Shown in pieces: positions 8,717-17,306 of a stretch of DNA of 64,000 bases. Within the stretch, counting starts at the first letter, position 1; every line of letters begins with the position of its first letter. The notes beneath the pieces are model-generated. The model worked only from the letters and a program-made list of their open reading frames with translations, did not search any database and was not told the origin of the DNA. Origin of the DNA: Deltaproteobacteria bacterium (GTDB lineage: Bacteria > Myxococcota > Myxococcia > SLRQ01); the NCBI GenBank assembly GCA_029210625.1, contig JARGFU010000009.1, positions 62,001-126,000 of the forward strand, in the 5' to 3' direction. The position numbers and the translations under genes were made by a program.

Positions 8717-11700
8717 ATGAGCGGCCGGGACGACGAGCAGCGTGAGGGCGAGCGAGGGGAGCGCCTGCAGAAGGTGCTCGCCCGGGCCGGAGTAGCCTCT
8801 CGGCGCAGCTCCGAAAAGCTCATCATTTCCGGCAAGGTCACGGTGAACGGTGAGGTGGTTCGTGAGCTTGGGTCGCGGGTCGCGCCGGGCGACGAGGTCC
8901 GGGTCGAGGGGACGCGGATCTCGGCCGAGGGCCACCGCTACTACCTCCTGTACAAGCCCCGCGGGATGGTCACCACCCTCAGCGATCCCGAGGGCCGCCC
9001 CTGCGTGGGAGAGCTCTGCGCCGACCTCCCGGTGCGGGTCTTCCCCGTCGGCCGCCTCGACTTCGACGGCGAGGGGCTGCTGCTGCTGACCAACGACGGC
9101 GCGCTCGCCGAGAAGGCGATGCACCCGCGCTTCCACGTCCCTCGCATCTACGAGGTGAAGGTCCGCGGCGTCCCGGGCCCCGACGCCCTCGAGCGGATGG
9201 TGGCCGGCGTGCGCCTCGACGACGGCCGCGCGCGGGCGCTGGAGGCGAGCCTGCTCCGGCGCACGAAGACCAACACCTGGGTGAAGGTGGTGGTCGCCGA
9301 GGGGCGGCAGCACCTGGTCAAGCGCCTCTGCGCGGCGGTGGGCCACCCGGTGCAGCGCCTGAAGCGGGTGCAGGTCGGCGAGCTGGCCCTGGGCGAGCTG
9401 AAGCCCGGACAGGTCCGGGAGATCAGCGCCGCGCAGGCCGGGATGGCCACCCTCGAGGGGACCGTGGGCCCGGCGGGTCCGAGGCCCGGACCGCGGCCGG
9501 ACTCCGGACCGGCCTCGAGAGCGGCGCCCAGGCCGGCCGGCAAGGAGAGCAGGCTGCCCACCTCGAGGGGCGGCCCGAAGCCGGCGCCCCGGCCGGCCGG
9601 CAAGGCGAGCAAGCGGCCCGCCGCGAAGGGCGGCTCGAAGCCGGCGCCCCGGCCGGCCGGCAAGGCGGGCCAGAAGCCCGCCTCGAAGAGCGGCGCGAAG
9701 CCGGCCTCGAAGCCCCGGCGACCGGGCGGAAAGGGGCGGGGGCTGCGGGGCCTGACCACGGTGCTCTTCCTGCTCCTGGCGAGCCAGCTCAGCGCCTGCG
9801 CCGACGACGTGGCGAGCGCCAGCAAGAAGCTCTCCGAGGACGGCTCGGCCCTGATCCGCGCCGCGGCCGCGGAGCGCCTCGGCGAGCTCGGCGGCGCGGA
9901 GGCCCTGCGGGTGCTGACCGCCGAGGGCCTGAAGGACGACGCGCCGCGGGTGCGCGCGGCCTCGATCCGCGCCCTGGAGAAGCAGAACAACGCCCGCCTG
10001 ATCGACCTCTTCGGCGACCTCCTCTTCGATCCGGCGGCCGAGGTGCAGCTCGCCGCGGCCCAGGCCCTGGCGGCCCGGGGCGACGCGCGCTCGCGGCGGA
10101 CCCTCGAGCTGGCCTACGGGCGGGCGCCCCTGGACAGCCGCCTGGCCATCGCCGCGGCCCTCACCGGGGCCGGGGTGGAGCCCGAGCGGGCGATCGCCGA
10201 GTGGTCCGAGCGGCAGCTCAACAGCCTGCTGGCCGCCGTGCGCTCCGACTCCGTGGCCGAGCGCATGGGCGCGGCCGAGCAGCTCGGGCGCTCGGGCACC
10301 CCCGAGGCCGTGGCCGCCCTGATGCCGATGCTCGCGGACCGCAGCGTGGGGGTCGCCGCCTCCGCCGCCCGCGGGCTGGGCTGGGCGGGTGATCCGCGGG
10401 CGGTGAGCCTCCTCGCCGCGCTGCTGGACGAGCCCTATCCGGTGCTGCGGCGGGACGCCGCCCAGGCCCTCCGGCGCATCGGGAGCCTCGAGGCCCTCCC
10501 GGCCCTGGCCGCCGCGGTGAAGGCCGTGGACGACCCCACGGCGGTGGTCTACGTGCAGGCCATCCGGGCGCTCTCGGGCGGCGCGGAGGGGGACGAGAGC
10601 GACGGCGCCGAGGCCCTCTGCCAGGCGCTCCTCGACGCTCCGGGGCCCCGCTCGGCGACCCTCGCCGCGCAGACCCTCGTCCAGCGAGGAGGGAGCTGCG
10701 ACGCGGCGGCCGCGCTCCACGCCCGCCTCGGCGGCAGGGACGCCAACCTCCACGCGGCCCTGGCTGCCATCGAGTCGCTCCGCGGGGCGGGGATGGACGC
10801 CCGGCAGCTCGCGCGCGTCGCGGACCTCCTCGAGGACGACGATCCCCGGGTGGTGGGAGAGGCCCTCGCCGCCCTGGCCGCCACCGAGCCCGAGCAGCGG
10901 GCCGAGCAGGCGCGCCAGACCCTGGCCGAGCTGCTCGAGGGGCAGCGCCTGGCCCGGGAGGAGTGGGTCCCCGGGACCCTGCCGACCCGCAACGCCTGGG
11001 CGGTCTCCGAAGAGGAGCTCGAGGCTCACCGGGAGCAGGAGACCACCTTCGACGACGCCTACTCCCTGGTCGGGATGGAGACCGGCGCGAACTACCGCAA
11101 GCGCTTCGACGAGCTGATCGATCGGGTCGCCGTCCTGCGCGCCGAGCGAGAGGCCGACGAGGCCGCCCGCAAGGGGCTGGGCGTGGTCGACGTGGACAGC
11201 GTCGCGGCCCGGAACCGCGAGGCCCTCACCGGTGACGTGGTCGCCTCGCGGGTCGAGCTGGTCGACGATCGGCCGCCCGAGCTGGAGGCGCGGCTCGCGG
11301 CCGCCTGCCGGGCGGTGGGCTGGGCCGGCTCTCCCGCCGACGCCCCGGCCCTGGTCGAGGCCCTGCGGACGAACGGCCCGGAGGTCCAGCGCGCCGCCGC
11401 CGAGGCCCTGGAGCGGCTGGGCCCGGAGGTGGCGCCCGCCGTGATGCCGGTCCTGGAGGTGGTGGTCACCACCGAGGTGATGGCGCCCCTGGCGCGGCTC
11501 CTGGACGCCGCGAAGACCCCGGCGGCCGAGCTGGCGGCCCTCCTGCCCCGGGTGCAGGAGACCGGCCGCGCGCCGCTGCTGGAGACCCTCGGCAACCGGG
11601 GCGGCAACGAGGCGGAGGCCCTGCTGATCGAGGCCCTCGGCTCGACCGTCACCGCTGGCGCCGCCGCGACCGCGCTGGGCCACCTGGGGACCCCCGCCGG

Positions 11701-11989
11701 CCTGGCCGCGCTGGAGCAGCACGTGCGGGACGAGCACAGCCGGGGCCGGGTCCAGGCCTTCCGGGCGCTCGCCGCGAGGGGCTCGACCCCGGAGCGGGCC
11801 GAGACCCTGGGCCAGGGCCTGCACGATCGGGATCCGGAGGTCCGCGGCGTGGCGGCCGCCGCGCTGGCCGGCCGCCAGGGACCCACGCAGGTCTGGGTCG
11901 ATGCACTGCGCAAGGACTATGACATCATGGTCCGGCGGGCTCTCGAGGAGGAGGGTGCGCGCCGGGACGAGGAGGGGAGCACCCCGTGA
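8717..11989 (+). CDS. RluB-type pseudouridine synthase fused in frame to a HEAT-repeat lipoprotein
   Basis: One open frame of 1090 residues. Residues 1-235 are a large-subunit rRNA pseudouridine synthase of the RsuA/RluB family: an S4 domain (RLQKVLARAGVASRRSSEKLI) and a catalytic domain with VGRLDFDGEGLLLLTNDG containing the catalytic Asp. Residues 236-345 are a Pro/Ala/Lys/Arg tail with 60-base DNA repeats. Residues 346-361 are then a hydrophobic segment ending in a perfect lipobox, LSAC (Cys361, bases 9797-9799), followed by about 20 HEAT/PBS-lyase-type repeats (for example DRSVGVAASAARGLGWAGDPRAVSLLAALLDEPYPVLRRDAAQALRR-like units). An internal start, such as GTG 9761, could make a separate lipoprotein. 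No stop separates the two parts. Confidence 0.85.
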   Translation: MSGRDDEQREGERGERLQKVLARAGVASRRSSEKLIISGKVTVNGEVVRELGSRVAPGDEVRVEGTRISAEGHRYYLLYKPRGMVTTLSDPEGRPCVGELCADLPVRVFPVGRLDFDGEGLLLLTNDGALAEKAMHPRFHVPRIYEVKVRGVPGPDALERMVAGVRLDDGRARALEASLLRRTKTNTWVKVVVAEGRQHLVKRLCAAVGHPVQRLKRVQVGELALGELKPGQVREISAAQAGMATLEGTVGPAGPRPGPRPDSGPASRAAPRPAGKESRLPTSRGGPKPAPRPAGKASKRPAAKGGSKPAPRPAGKAGQKPASKSGAKPASKPRRPGGKGRGLRGLTTVLFLLLASQLSACADDVASASKKLSEDGSALIRAAAAERLGELGGAEALRVLTAEGLKDDAPRVRAASIRALEKQNNARLIDLFGDLLFDPAAEVQLAAAQALAARGDARSRRTLELAYGRAPLDSRLAIAAALTGAGVEPERAIAEWSERQLNSLLAAVRSDSVAERMGAAEQLGRSGTPEAVAALMPMLADRSVGVAASAARGLGWAGDPRAVSLLAALLDEPYPVLRRDAAQALRRIGSLEALPALAAAVKAVDDPTAVVYVQAIRALSGGAEGDESDGAEALCQALLDAPGPRSATLAAQTLVQRGGSCDAAAALHARLGGRDANLHAALAAIESLRGAGMDARQLARVADLLEDDDPRVVGEALAALAATEPEQRAEQARQTLAELLEGQRLAREEWVPGTLPTRNAWAVSEEELEAHREQETTFDDAYSLVGMETGANYRKRFDELIDRVAVLRAEREADEAARKGLGVVDVDSVAARNREALTGDVVASRVELVDDRPPELEARLAAACRAVGWAGSPADAPALVEALRTNGPEVQRAAAEALERLGPEVAPAVMPVLEVVVTTEVMAPLARLLDAAKTPAAELAALLPRVQETGRAPLLETLGNRGGNEAEALLIEALGSTVTAGAAATALGHLGTPAGLAALEQHVRDEHSRGRVQAFRALAARGSTPERAETLGQGLHDRDPEVRGVAAAALAGRQGPTQVWVDALRKDYDIMVRRALEEEGARRDEEGSTP
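9521..9720 (+). repeat. 60-base tandem repeats encoding the basic Pro/Ala/Lys tail
   Basis: Three to four imperfect copies with an exact 60-base period share a CCGGCCGGCCGGCAAGG core. They encode the P-A-P-R-P-A-G-K tail between the pseudouridine synthase and the lipoprotein-like half. Confidence 0.8.
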
Positions 11990-13494
11990 CAGTCGACACC
12001 AACCGGGCGAGGAAGCTGAAGGACAAGGCCGTCCGCTTCTACGCCAAGGGCAAATACGACAAGGCCCTGATCGCCTACATGGAGGTGGTCAAGGCCGACC
12101 CGAGGGATCTCTCCAGCCGGCTGCGGCTGGGTGATCTCTACAAGCGGCTGGGGGAGAGCGAGAAGGCGATCCGGGTCTACGGGGAGGTCGCCGACTTCTA
12201 CGCCAAGGACGGCTTCCTCCTGAAGGCCATCGCGGCCTGCAAGCTGATCCTGGAGGTGGACGCGGGCCACACCGACACCCAGTCGCTCCTCGCCGAGCTC
12301 TACGCCAGCAAGTACGGCAAGCCGATGCCCGCCGCCGCCGCGCCTGCCGCGCCGGCGCCCGCTGCTGCGCCCGCGCCTGCGCCTGCGCCTGCGCCGGCCG
12401 CCGCGGCGCCGGTGCCGGTCCCCGCGCCGGCCCCCGCCGCGTACGAGTCGCTCGATCCTCCAATGGAGGCCCTCGATCCCCCGATGGAGCTCGCCGACGA
12501 GGTCGCGCCCAGCTTCGGCGAGATCGAGCTGGAGGTCGGCGGCGAGGACGACGACGAGGACGAGATCCTCATCGATCTCGACGCCCTCGGCGACGAGGAG
12601 ATCGATGTCTCCGAGGTCGAGCCGCCCCCGATGATCGCGGCGCCGGCCCCCAAGGAGCTGCCGACGATCCCGCTCTTCTCCGATCTGCCCCAGGACGCCT
12701 TCATCACCCTGATGGAGCGGATGACCCTGCGCCGGCTGATGCCCGGCGACGTGGTGATCCGGCAGGGAGAGACCGGCGACTCCTTCTTCGTGGTCGTCGG
12801 TGGCACCCTCAAGGTCTACCGGGAGGTGGACGGGCAGGCGATCGAGCTGGCCCGCCTCGGCGACGGCCACTTCTTCGGCGAGATGGCCCTGCTCTCCGAG
12901 GATCCGCGCTCGGCCACCGTCGAGGCGGTCGACGAGGCCGAGGTCTTCGAGCTCTCGGCCGGGCTCCTCACCGAGCTCACCGGCCGCTTCCCCTCGGTGG
13001 AGGAGGCCCTCCAGCGCTTCTACCGTCAGCGCCTGGTGACCAACACCCTGGCCTCCTCGCCGCTCTTCCGGCCCTTCGACAAGGAGCAGCGCCGGGAGCT
13101 CCTCGGCCGCTTCACGGCCCTCGAGGTCCCGCCGGGCGAGGTCGTGGTGGAGGAGGGGAAGCAGTCCGAGGGCATCTACCTGCTCGTCGTGGGGGAGGTC
13201 GCCGTGACCCGGGGCACGGGCTTCGAGGAGGTCACCCTGGCGCGCCTGACCCAGGGGCAGATCTTCGGCGAGATGAGCCTCATCAACGGCACCGCCGCCG
13301 GGGCCACCGTCCGGGCCATCCGGCCCTGCACCATCCTGCGCCTCCCCGAGACGGCCTTCCGGGAGCTGATGATGACCCACCCCCAGATCCTGGAGGTGGC
13401 GAGCGAGCTCACCGCCGAGCGCGAGCGGCAGAACGCCGCCCTCACCGGGGGCGGCGGCATGGAGATCGACGAGGACGGGCTCCTGCTCTTCTGA
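11986..13494 (+). CDS. TPR protein with two cyclic-nucleotide-binding domains
   Basis: The 502-residue protein starts with TPR-like helices (residues about 5-110: KAVRFYAKGKYDKALIAYMEVVKADPRDLSSRLRLG), then an Ala-Pro linker (about 112-155) and acidic linkers. Two CNB (Crp-like) domains follow: LMPGDVVIRQGETGDSFFVVVGG...GDGHFFGEMALLSEDPRSATVEA (about 235-330) and VPPGEVVVEEGKQSEGIYLLVVGEVAV...GQIFGEMSLINGTAAGATVRA (about 380-460). Both have the FGEM-(A/S)-L phosphate-cassette region, with Arg in the first (PRSAT) and no Arg in the second (TAAGAT), so only the first looks able to bind cAMP or cGMP in the classic way. There is no DNA-binding domain. Start GTG overlaps the upstream stop (GTGA). 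Confidence 0.9.
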   Translation: MTVDTNRARKLKDKAVRFYAKGKYDKALIAYMEVVKADPRDLSSRLRLGDLYKRLGESEKAIRVYGEVADFYAKDGFLLKAIAACKLILEVDAGHTDTQSLLAELYASKYGKPMPAAAAPAAPAPAAAPAPAPAPAPAAAAPVPVPAPAPAAYESLDPPMEALDPPMELADEVAPSFGEIELEVGGEDDDEDEILIDLDALGDEEIDVSEVEPPPMIAAPAPKELPTIPLFSDLPQDAFITLMERMTLRRLMPGDVVIRQGETGDSFFVVVGGTLKVYREVDGQAIELARLGDGHFFGEMALLSEDPRSATVEAVDEAEVFELSAGLLTELTGRFPSVEEALQRFYRQRLVTNTLASSPLFRPFDKEQRRELLGRFTALEVPPGEVVVEEGKQSEGIYLLVVGEVAVTRGTGFEEVTLARLTQGQIFGEMSLINGTAAGATVRAIRPCTILRLPETAFRELMMTHPQILEVASELTAERERQNAALTGGGGMEIDEDGLLLF

Positions 13495-13501
13495 TCCGGG
13501 G

Positions 13502-13519
13502 GGGAGGTCCTCTCCTCCC
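13502..13519 (+). terminator. Short hairpin after the CNB protein gene
   Basis: GGGAGG and CCTCCC flank a six-base loop, and a TTT appears about 10 bases later. It is a weak intrinsic-terminator candidate. Confidence 0.3.
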
Positions 13520-13534
13520 GGGAGGGTGGATTTC

Positions 13535-13564
13535 TTGCCGGGTGGGGTCTGGCAAGCCTAATCT
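13535..13564 (+). promoter_or_regulatory. Candidate promoter of the MshEN gene
   Basis: TTGCCG, 18-base spacer, TAATCT. The predicted start point is within two or three bases of ATG 13573, again a leaderless arrangement. Confidence 0.35.
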
Positions 13565-13572
13565 CGCCGCAG

Positions 13573-14328
13573 ATGAGCACCGGACAGCCAAAGCTGCGTC
13601 TGGGCGAGCTGCTGATCGCCGCAGGCGTCCTGGACGAGACCCACCTCAACGCCGCCCTCGCCGAGCAGCGCAAGTGGGGCGGCAAGCTCGGCCGCGTCCT
13701 GGTGGACATGAAGCTGGTCTCCGAGGACCTGATGGTGAAGGCCCTCTCCCGCCAGCTGGGGCTGCCGCGCATCGATCTCGACACCCAGCAGCTGCCCCAG
13801 GCGGTCACCCAGGTCCTGGGCGTCGACGTCTGCGAGCGCTACGGGGTCTTCCCGGTGGGCGTCGATCGTCAGCGCCGGGCCATCCAGATCGCCGCCGCGG
13901 ATCCCACGAACTACGAGGCCCTCGACGAGGTCGCCTTCCGGACGAACCTGAAGGTGGAGCCGGTGGTGGCGACGGCCAGCTCGGTGGACCGGGCGATCCG
14001 CCGCTACTACTACGGCGAGAACCCCCGGATCGGGCCGAGCGCGACCCTGGACCCCTCCACCTACGGGCTGGAGGGGGGCCGGATGATCGACATGGACGAC
14101 GAGTCCGAGACCGATCCCGGCTCGGCGTCCCCGCCGGCGCCTGCCGCCGTGCGCGGCGTCGCGGCCGACGCGATCCCCGCCGGGCTGGCGGAGCTCTCCA
14201 GCCGGATCGAGTCCCTCGAGCAGACCCTCACGGCCGAGGTCCGCGCGCTGCGCGCCCTGGTCGAGCTCCTGGTGGAGCAGGGGACGATCGACCGGGACAC
14301 CTATCTGGCGAAGGTCCGCCGGGGCTGA
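13573..14328 (+). CDS. Free-standing MshEN (GspE N-terminal type) domain protein
   Basis: The 251-residue protein has an MshEN/T2SSE-N domain at residues 7-135: RLGELLIAAGVLDETHLNAALAEQ and, 24 residues on, KLGRVLVDMKLVSEDLMVKAL, the paired (R/K)LG...LxxxG/K motifs that bind cyclic di-GMP in MshE-type ATPases. The rest of the domain (ERYGVFPVG...AAADPTNYEALDEVAF) matches the GspE_N fold. It lacks the ATPase domain. Residues 150-251 are an acidic Pro/Ala linker followed by a heptad-like helix (ELSSRIESLEQTLTAEVRALRALVELLVEQG), probably a coiled coil for oligomerisation. It is inferred to be a c-di-GMP sensor or adaptor. Confidence 0.88.
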   Translation: MSTGQPKLRLGELLIAAGVLDETHLNAALAEQRKWGGKLGRVLVDMKLVSEDLMVKALSRQLGLPRIDLDTQQLPQAVTQVLGVDVCERYGVFPVGVDRQRRAIQIAAADPTNYEALDEVAFRTNLKVEPVVATASSVDRAIRRYYYGENPRIGPSATLDPSTYGLEGGRMIDMDDESETDPGSASPPAPAAVRGVAADAIPAGLAELSSRIESLEQTLTAEVRALRALVELLVEQGTIDRDTYLAKVRRG

Positions 14329-14339
14329 TCCGGCGGACC
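14313..14339. terminator. Perfect 10-base-pair hairpin over the MshEN gene stop codon
   Basis: GGTCCGCCGG, seven-base loop GGCTGAT (containing the TGA stop), CCGGCGGACC. It sits between convergent genes and could act in both directions, although no T-run follows. Confidence 0.6.
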
Positions 14340-14361
14340 CTCCGGGACACGGCCCGGGCTG

Positions 14362-15549
14362 CTACTCGGCAGCCTCCTCGGCGGCGCCCTCCTCGGCCGG
14401 GGCCTCCTCCTCGGGGGCCGGGTCGAGCTTGGCGGCCTCGGCGGCCTCGGCCTCGGTGAGCGGGGCCAGGCGCTTCATCTGGTAGGCCGCGGTGCCGTCC
14501 TTCTTGAAGGTGACCACGCCGGCCATGCCCGTGGACTCGCTGCCGTCGTTCATCATCCAGCGGATGGCGTCGGCCGGACCCACGTTCAGGTAGAGGCTCT
14601 TCACGAAGCTCTTCTCGGCGATCTTCTCGGCGCCGGCGAGGTTGGTGGCCTGGCCGCCCGCCTCGTGGATGTTGCCGAAGAGGCCGAAGGCGATCTTGCC
14701 CTTCTCGATCAGGCCGTTGAGGTTGGCGTCGCCCACGTTGCCCGCGTCGGTGGCCACGTCGATGGCGGTCTTGGTGGTGCCGCGCGGCGGGCCGTGGGAG
14801 ACGAGCACCCGGTTGCCCTCGGTCTCGGAGGCCAGCTTCTCGATCGCGGCCAGATCCTCGGTGTGGTAGAGGCAGCCGTCCTCGGCGTGGATGAAGCGGG
14901 CGTCGTGGTAGCCGGGGACGCTGAAGAAGGTCGCCTCGGGGAAGCTGACCTGCCGGCGCTTGTTCAGGCTGAAGATGTTGGGGTGCTTGGCCTGCGCGGC
15001 GGTGACGCCGTCGGCGAAGATGGTCTTGGCCTCGCGGTTGCCGACGATGGCGAAGACCGGCCAGCCCGGCGCCGCCAGGCGCTCGAGGACCCGCACGATC
15101 CCGGCCTCGGTCTCGGCGGTGTCGCCGGTCATCATCACGGCCTCGACCTTCTGCTCCTGGAACCACTTCACCAGGCGCTCGACGTTGAAGAGGTTCTCGC
15201 CGGTGTCCTCCTTCACGTCGCCGATGACGCCCACCACGAGCTGATCGTCACCCTCGGCCGCGGTGAAGGTCACCTTGTAGCCCTCGATCTTGGCGTCGAA
15301 GGCGCCCACCTTGCGGTTCTCGAGGGGCGCGAGGTCGACGGGGCCGACGCAGAGGGGGTCGCTCTTGCCGGAGGTCGCGGCGCTGGCGGTCGGAGCGCCC
15401 CCGAGGGCCTCCTTCATCTCCGGCGTGACCTCCTTCTCGGGCGCCTCGGCGACCGGCTTCTCCTCGGTGGCCGGCTTCGAGTCCGGGCAACCGGGAAGCA
15501 CCAGGGCGCCGAGGAAAAGGACGAGAATCGAGCTGACGAGACCCCGCAT
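14362..15549 (-). CDS. Lipoprotein with calcineurin-like metallophosphoesterase domain
   Basis: Start ATG 15549 is set by an AAGGAGG site at 15557-15563, seven bases upstream; an ATG 27 bases earlier lacks this. The product (395 residues) has a lipoprotein signal (VLFLGALVLPGC), then a Thr/Glu-rich linker and a metallophosphoesterase fold: VVGVIGDVKED, MMTGDTAETEAG, AIVGNREAK, VLVSHGPPRG and FGNIHEAGG. The motifs GNRE and NIHE replace the usual GNHE and GHxH, so metal binding may be altered. The C-terminus is a Glu/Ala-rich tail. It probably acts in the periplasm or at the inner face of the outer membrane; the substrate is unknown. Confidence 0.85.
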   Translation of the reverse strand: MRGLVSSILVLFLGALVLPGCPDSKPATEEKPVAEAPEKEVTPEMKEALGGAPTASAATSGKSDPLCVGPVDLAPLENRKVGAFDAKIEGYKVTFTAAEGDDQLVVGVIGDVKEDTGENLFNVERLVKWFQEQKVEAVMMTGDTAETEAGIVRVLERLAAPGWPVFAIVGNREAKTIFADGVTAAQAKHPNIFSLNKRRQVSFPEATFFSVPGYHDARFIHAEDGCLYHTEDLAAIEKLASETEGNRVLVSHGPPRGTTKTAIDVATDAGNVGDANLNGLIEKGKIAFGLFGNIHEAGGQATNLAGAEKIAEKSFVKSLYLNVGPADAIRWMMNDGSESTGMAGVVTFKKDGTAAYQMKRLAPLTEAEAAEAAKLDPAPEEEAPAEEGAAEEAAE

Positions 15550-15680
15550 CACACTGCCTCCTTGGGAAAGCTTCATTTGGCCCGGAGGGATCCTCCCGGC
15601 GGTGCGGCAGGACCCTATCCTGGCCTCCTACGGGCTTCAAGCGCTGCATCAGCCCACCTCACGGGGCCGGGCGCACTCGC

Positions 15681-17306
15681 CTAGGGCTGCTGCGGGATCC
15701 GGACCCGGCGCACCCGCGAGGAGAGATGGAAGTAGGCATGAAAGGTGTCACCCGCTTCCTCGAGGGGGTCGAGGAAGAGGGCGCGCATCTGCTCCTTGGT
15801 GACCTTGCCCTGCACCATCGCGTGGTAGAGGCGATCTCCGAGGATGTAGCCCAGCAGGTGGGTGACCGCGTTGAAGAGGTCGGCGTCCGCCTCGGCGTAG
15901 ATCTTCCGCAGGCCCGGGACGCGCTCCCCCGCCTCGAGGCGCAGGTGGGCCAGGGTGACCTCGGCGGCCCGCACGTCGCCGTGGCGCAGGCCCTTGCGGT
16001 CCCCGCGCTGCCAGTCGTCCACCAGCGCCTTCAGGCGCGGGGGGTGGGCGCACTTGCGGCGGGGGTTGATCACCTTCGAGCCGAAGAAGGCGATCGCCTC
16101 GTTGAGGATCCGGGAGTAGAAGGCGTCCACCAGCCCGTCCCGGTCGCCGTCGTCCTCGGTGAGCACGTGGCGAAGGAAGTGGGCCGCCTCCTCCGCGGCG
16201 TGGTTCACCGAGAGGCTGGCGAGGTAGACCACGCCGGCCCGGGGCAGGAAGCAGCTCTCGCGCTCCAGGATCCGGCGCCGGATGTAGGCGACCTCCCGGC
16301 GGTTGAACTGCTTCTTGCGCTCCAGCTCCGAGAGGAAGGAGAGGTCGCCCAAAGTGTAGACGAGCACGTGGTCGAGGGCGTCGCCGAGCTCGACCTCCAG
16401 GAAGTCGGCCAGGTAGCGGCACATGCTCTTGAAGGTGCGCTCGGGGGCGGACTCCAGGCCGTCGTCCACCCCGACGTCGTCGTGCAGGTGAGCGAGGTAG
16501 CTCTGCTGGGCCACGATCGGCGAGGTGTTCACCAGGCAGATCTCCTCCTTGCTCACCTCCACCGCCTGCGCCTGGTGCTCCAGGCCCCGGGCCGTCAGCT
16601 TCCAGTAGATCTCCTCGGCGTTCTGGTAGACCGAGAGCTGGGAGGGGGCGTCCTGGCCGAGGCGGCGGCAGGCCCGGGCGAGGGCCCGGGGCAGGTGGCT
16701 CGGCGCGACGTGGAGCTGGCCGGTCAGCACCATCAGCTGGTGCTGGGGGTGCTTCTGCCGGAAGCGGGCGAGGCGCCCGGCGGCGTACTCGTCCCGCTTC
16801 ACGAGGGAGGCGTTCTCCAGGTCCAGGGCGACCACCGGCAGCCCCAGCTCCCGGGCGAGCAGGAAGAGGGGGGCGAAGCCCGGCCAGATCCGGAAGACGT
16901 GGTGCTCGGGGTAGTCGATCCGCTTGAGGAAGTTGCGCTCGGTCAGCCGCCCCAGGAGGAACGAGTCCACGTGCCGCTGGTGCCGGCCGGCGACGAACTC
17001 CAGCCCGAGGGCGACCGGGCGGCCGTGGCCCAGCACCCGCTGCACCAGCTTGCCGAAGGCGCGCTGGGCGTGGGTGAGGGTGTGGTAGTCGCCCACGTGG
17101 ACGACGTCCCGCGCGGCCGCCCGGGCGACGACCTCGTCGTACTCGAGGATGCCCCGGTAGCCGGTGACCCGCTGACGGTAGGCCTTCTCGTAGGCCCGGA
17201 ACCCGCCGCTGTAGCCCTCGACCGAGGCGTCGATCTCGGCGCGCTGCCGCTGGTAGATCTCGCGGTGAAGGGCGACCAGCGCGGTGTTTCCGAGCGGTTG
17301 GCTCAA
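15681..17306 (-). CDS. ChaN/Tiki-like haem-binding-family protein
   Basis: The 541-residue protein contains a ChaN-like (PF04187-type) region at about residues 60-230: VVHVGDYHTLTHAQRAFGKLVQRVL, VALGLEFVAGRHQRHVDSFL and LMVLTGQLHVAPSHLP, the Glu/His positions typical of the ChaN-TraB-Tiki superfamily. There is no clear signal peptide, and the C-terminal 300 residues (RRKCAHPPRLKALVDDW and others) are unassigned. ATG 17306 overlaps the stop of the TPR gene upstream (ATGA), so the two are translationally coupled. Haem binding is only an inference from the family. Confidence 0.8.
   Translation of the reverse strand: MSQPLGNTALVALHREIYQRQRAEIDASVEGYSGGFRAYEKAYRQRVTGYRGILEYDEVVARAAARDVVHVGDYHTLTHAQRAFGKLVQRVLGHGRPVALGLEFVAGRHQRHVDSFLLGRLTERNFLKRIDYPEHHVFRIWPGFAPLFLLARELGLPVVALDLENASLVKRDEYAAGRLARFRQKHPQHQLMVLTGQLHVAPSHLPRALARACRRLGQDAPSQLSVYQNAEEIYWKLTARGLEHQAQAVEVSKEEICLVNTSPIVAQQSYLAHLHDDVGVDDGLESAPERTFKSMCRYLADFLEVELGDALDHVLVYTLGDLSFLSELERKKQFNRREVAYIRRRILERESCFLPRAGVVYLASLSVNHAAEEAAHFLRHVLTEDDGDRDGLVDAFYSRILNEAIAFFGSKVINPRRKCAHPPRLKALVDDWQRGDRKGLRHGDVRAAEVTLAHLRLEAGERVPGLRKIYAEADADLFNAVTHLLGYILGDRLYHAMVQGKVTKEQMRALFLDPLEEAGDTFHAYFHLSSRVRRVRIPQQP

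Noticed and set aside
15550-15576. Earlier ATG (15576) for the phosphoesterase lipoprotein
   Set aside because: The AAGGAGG site lies after that ATG and is correctly spaced for ATG 15549, which also gives a better signal peptide.
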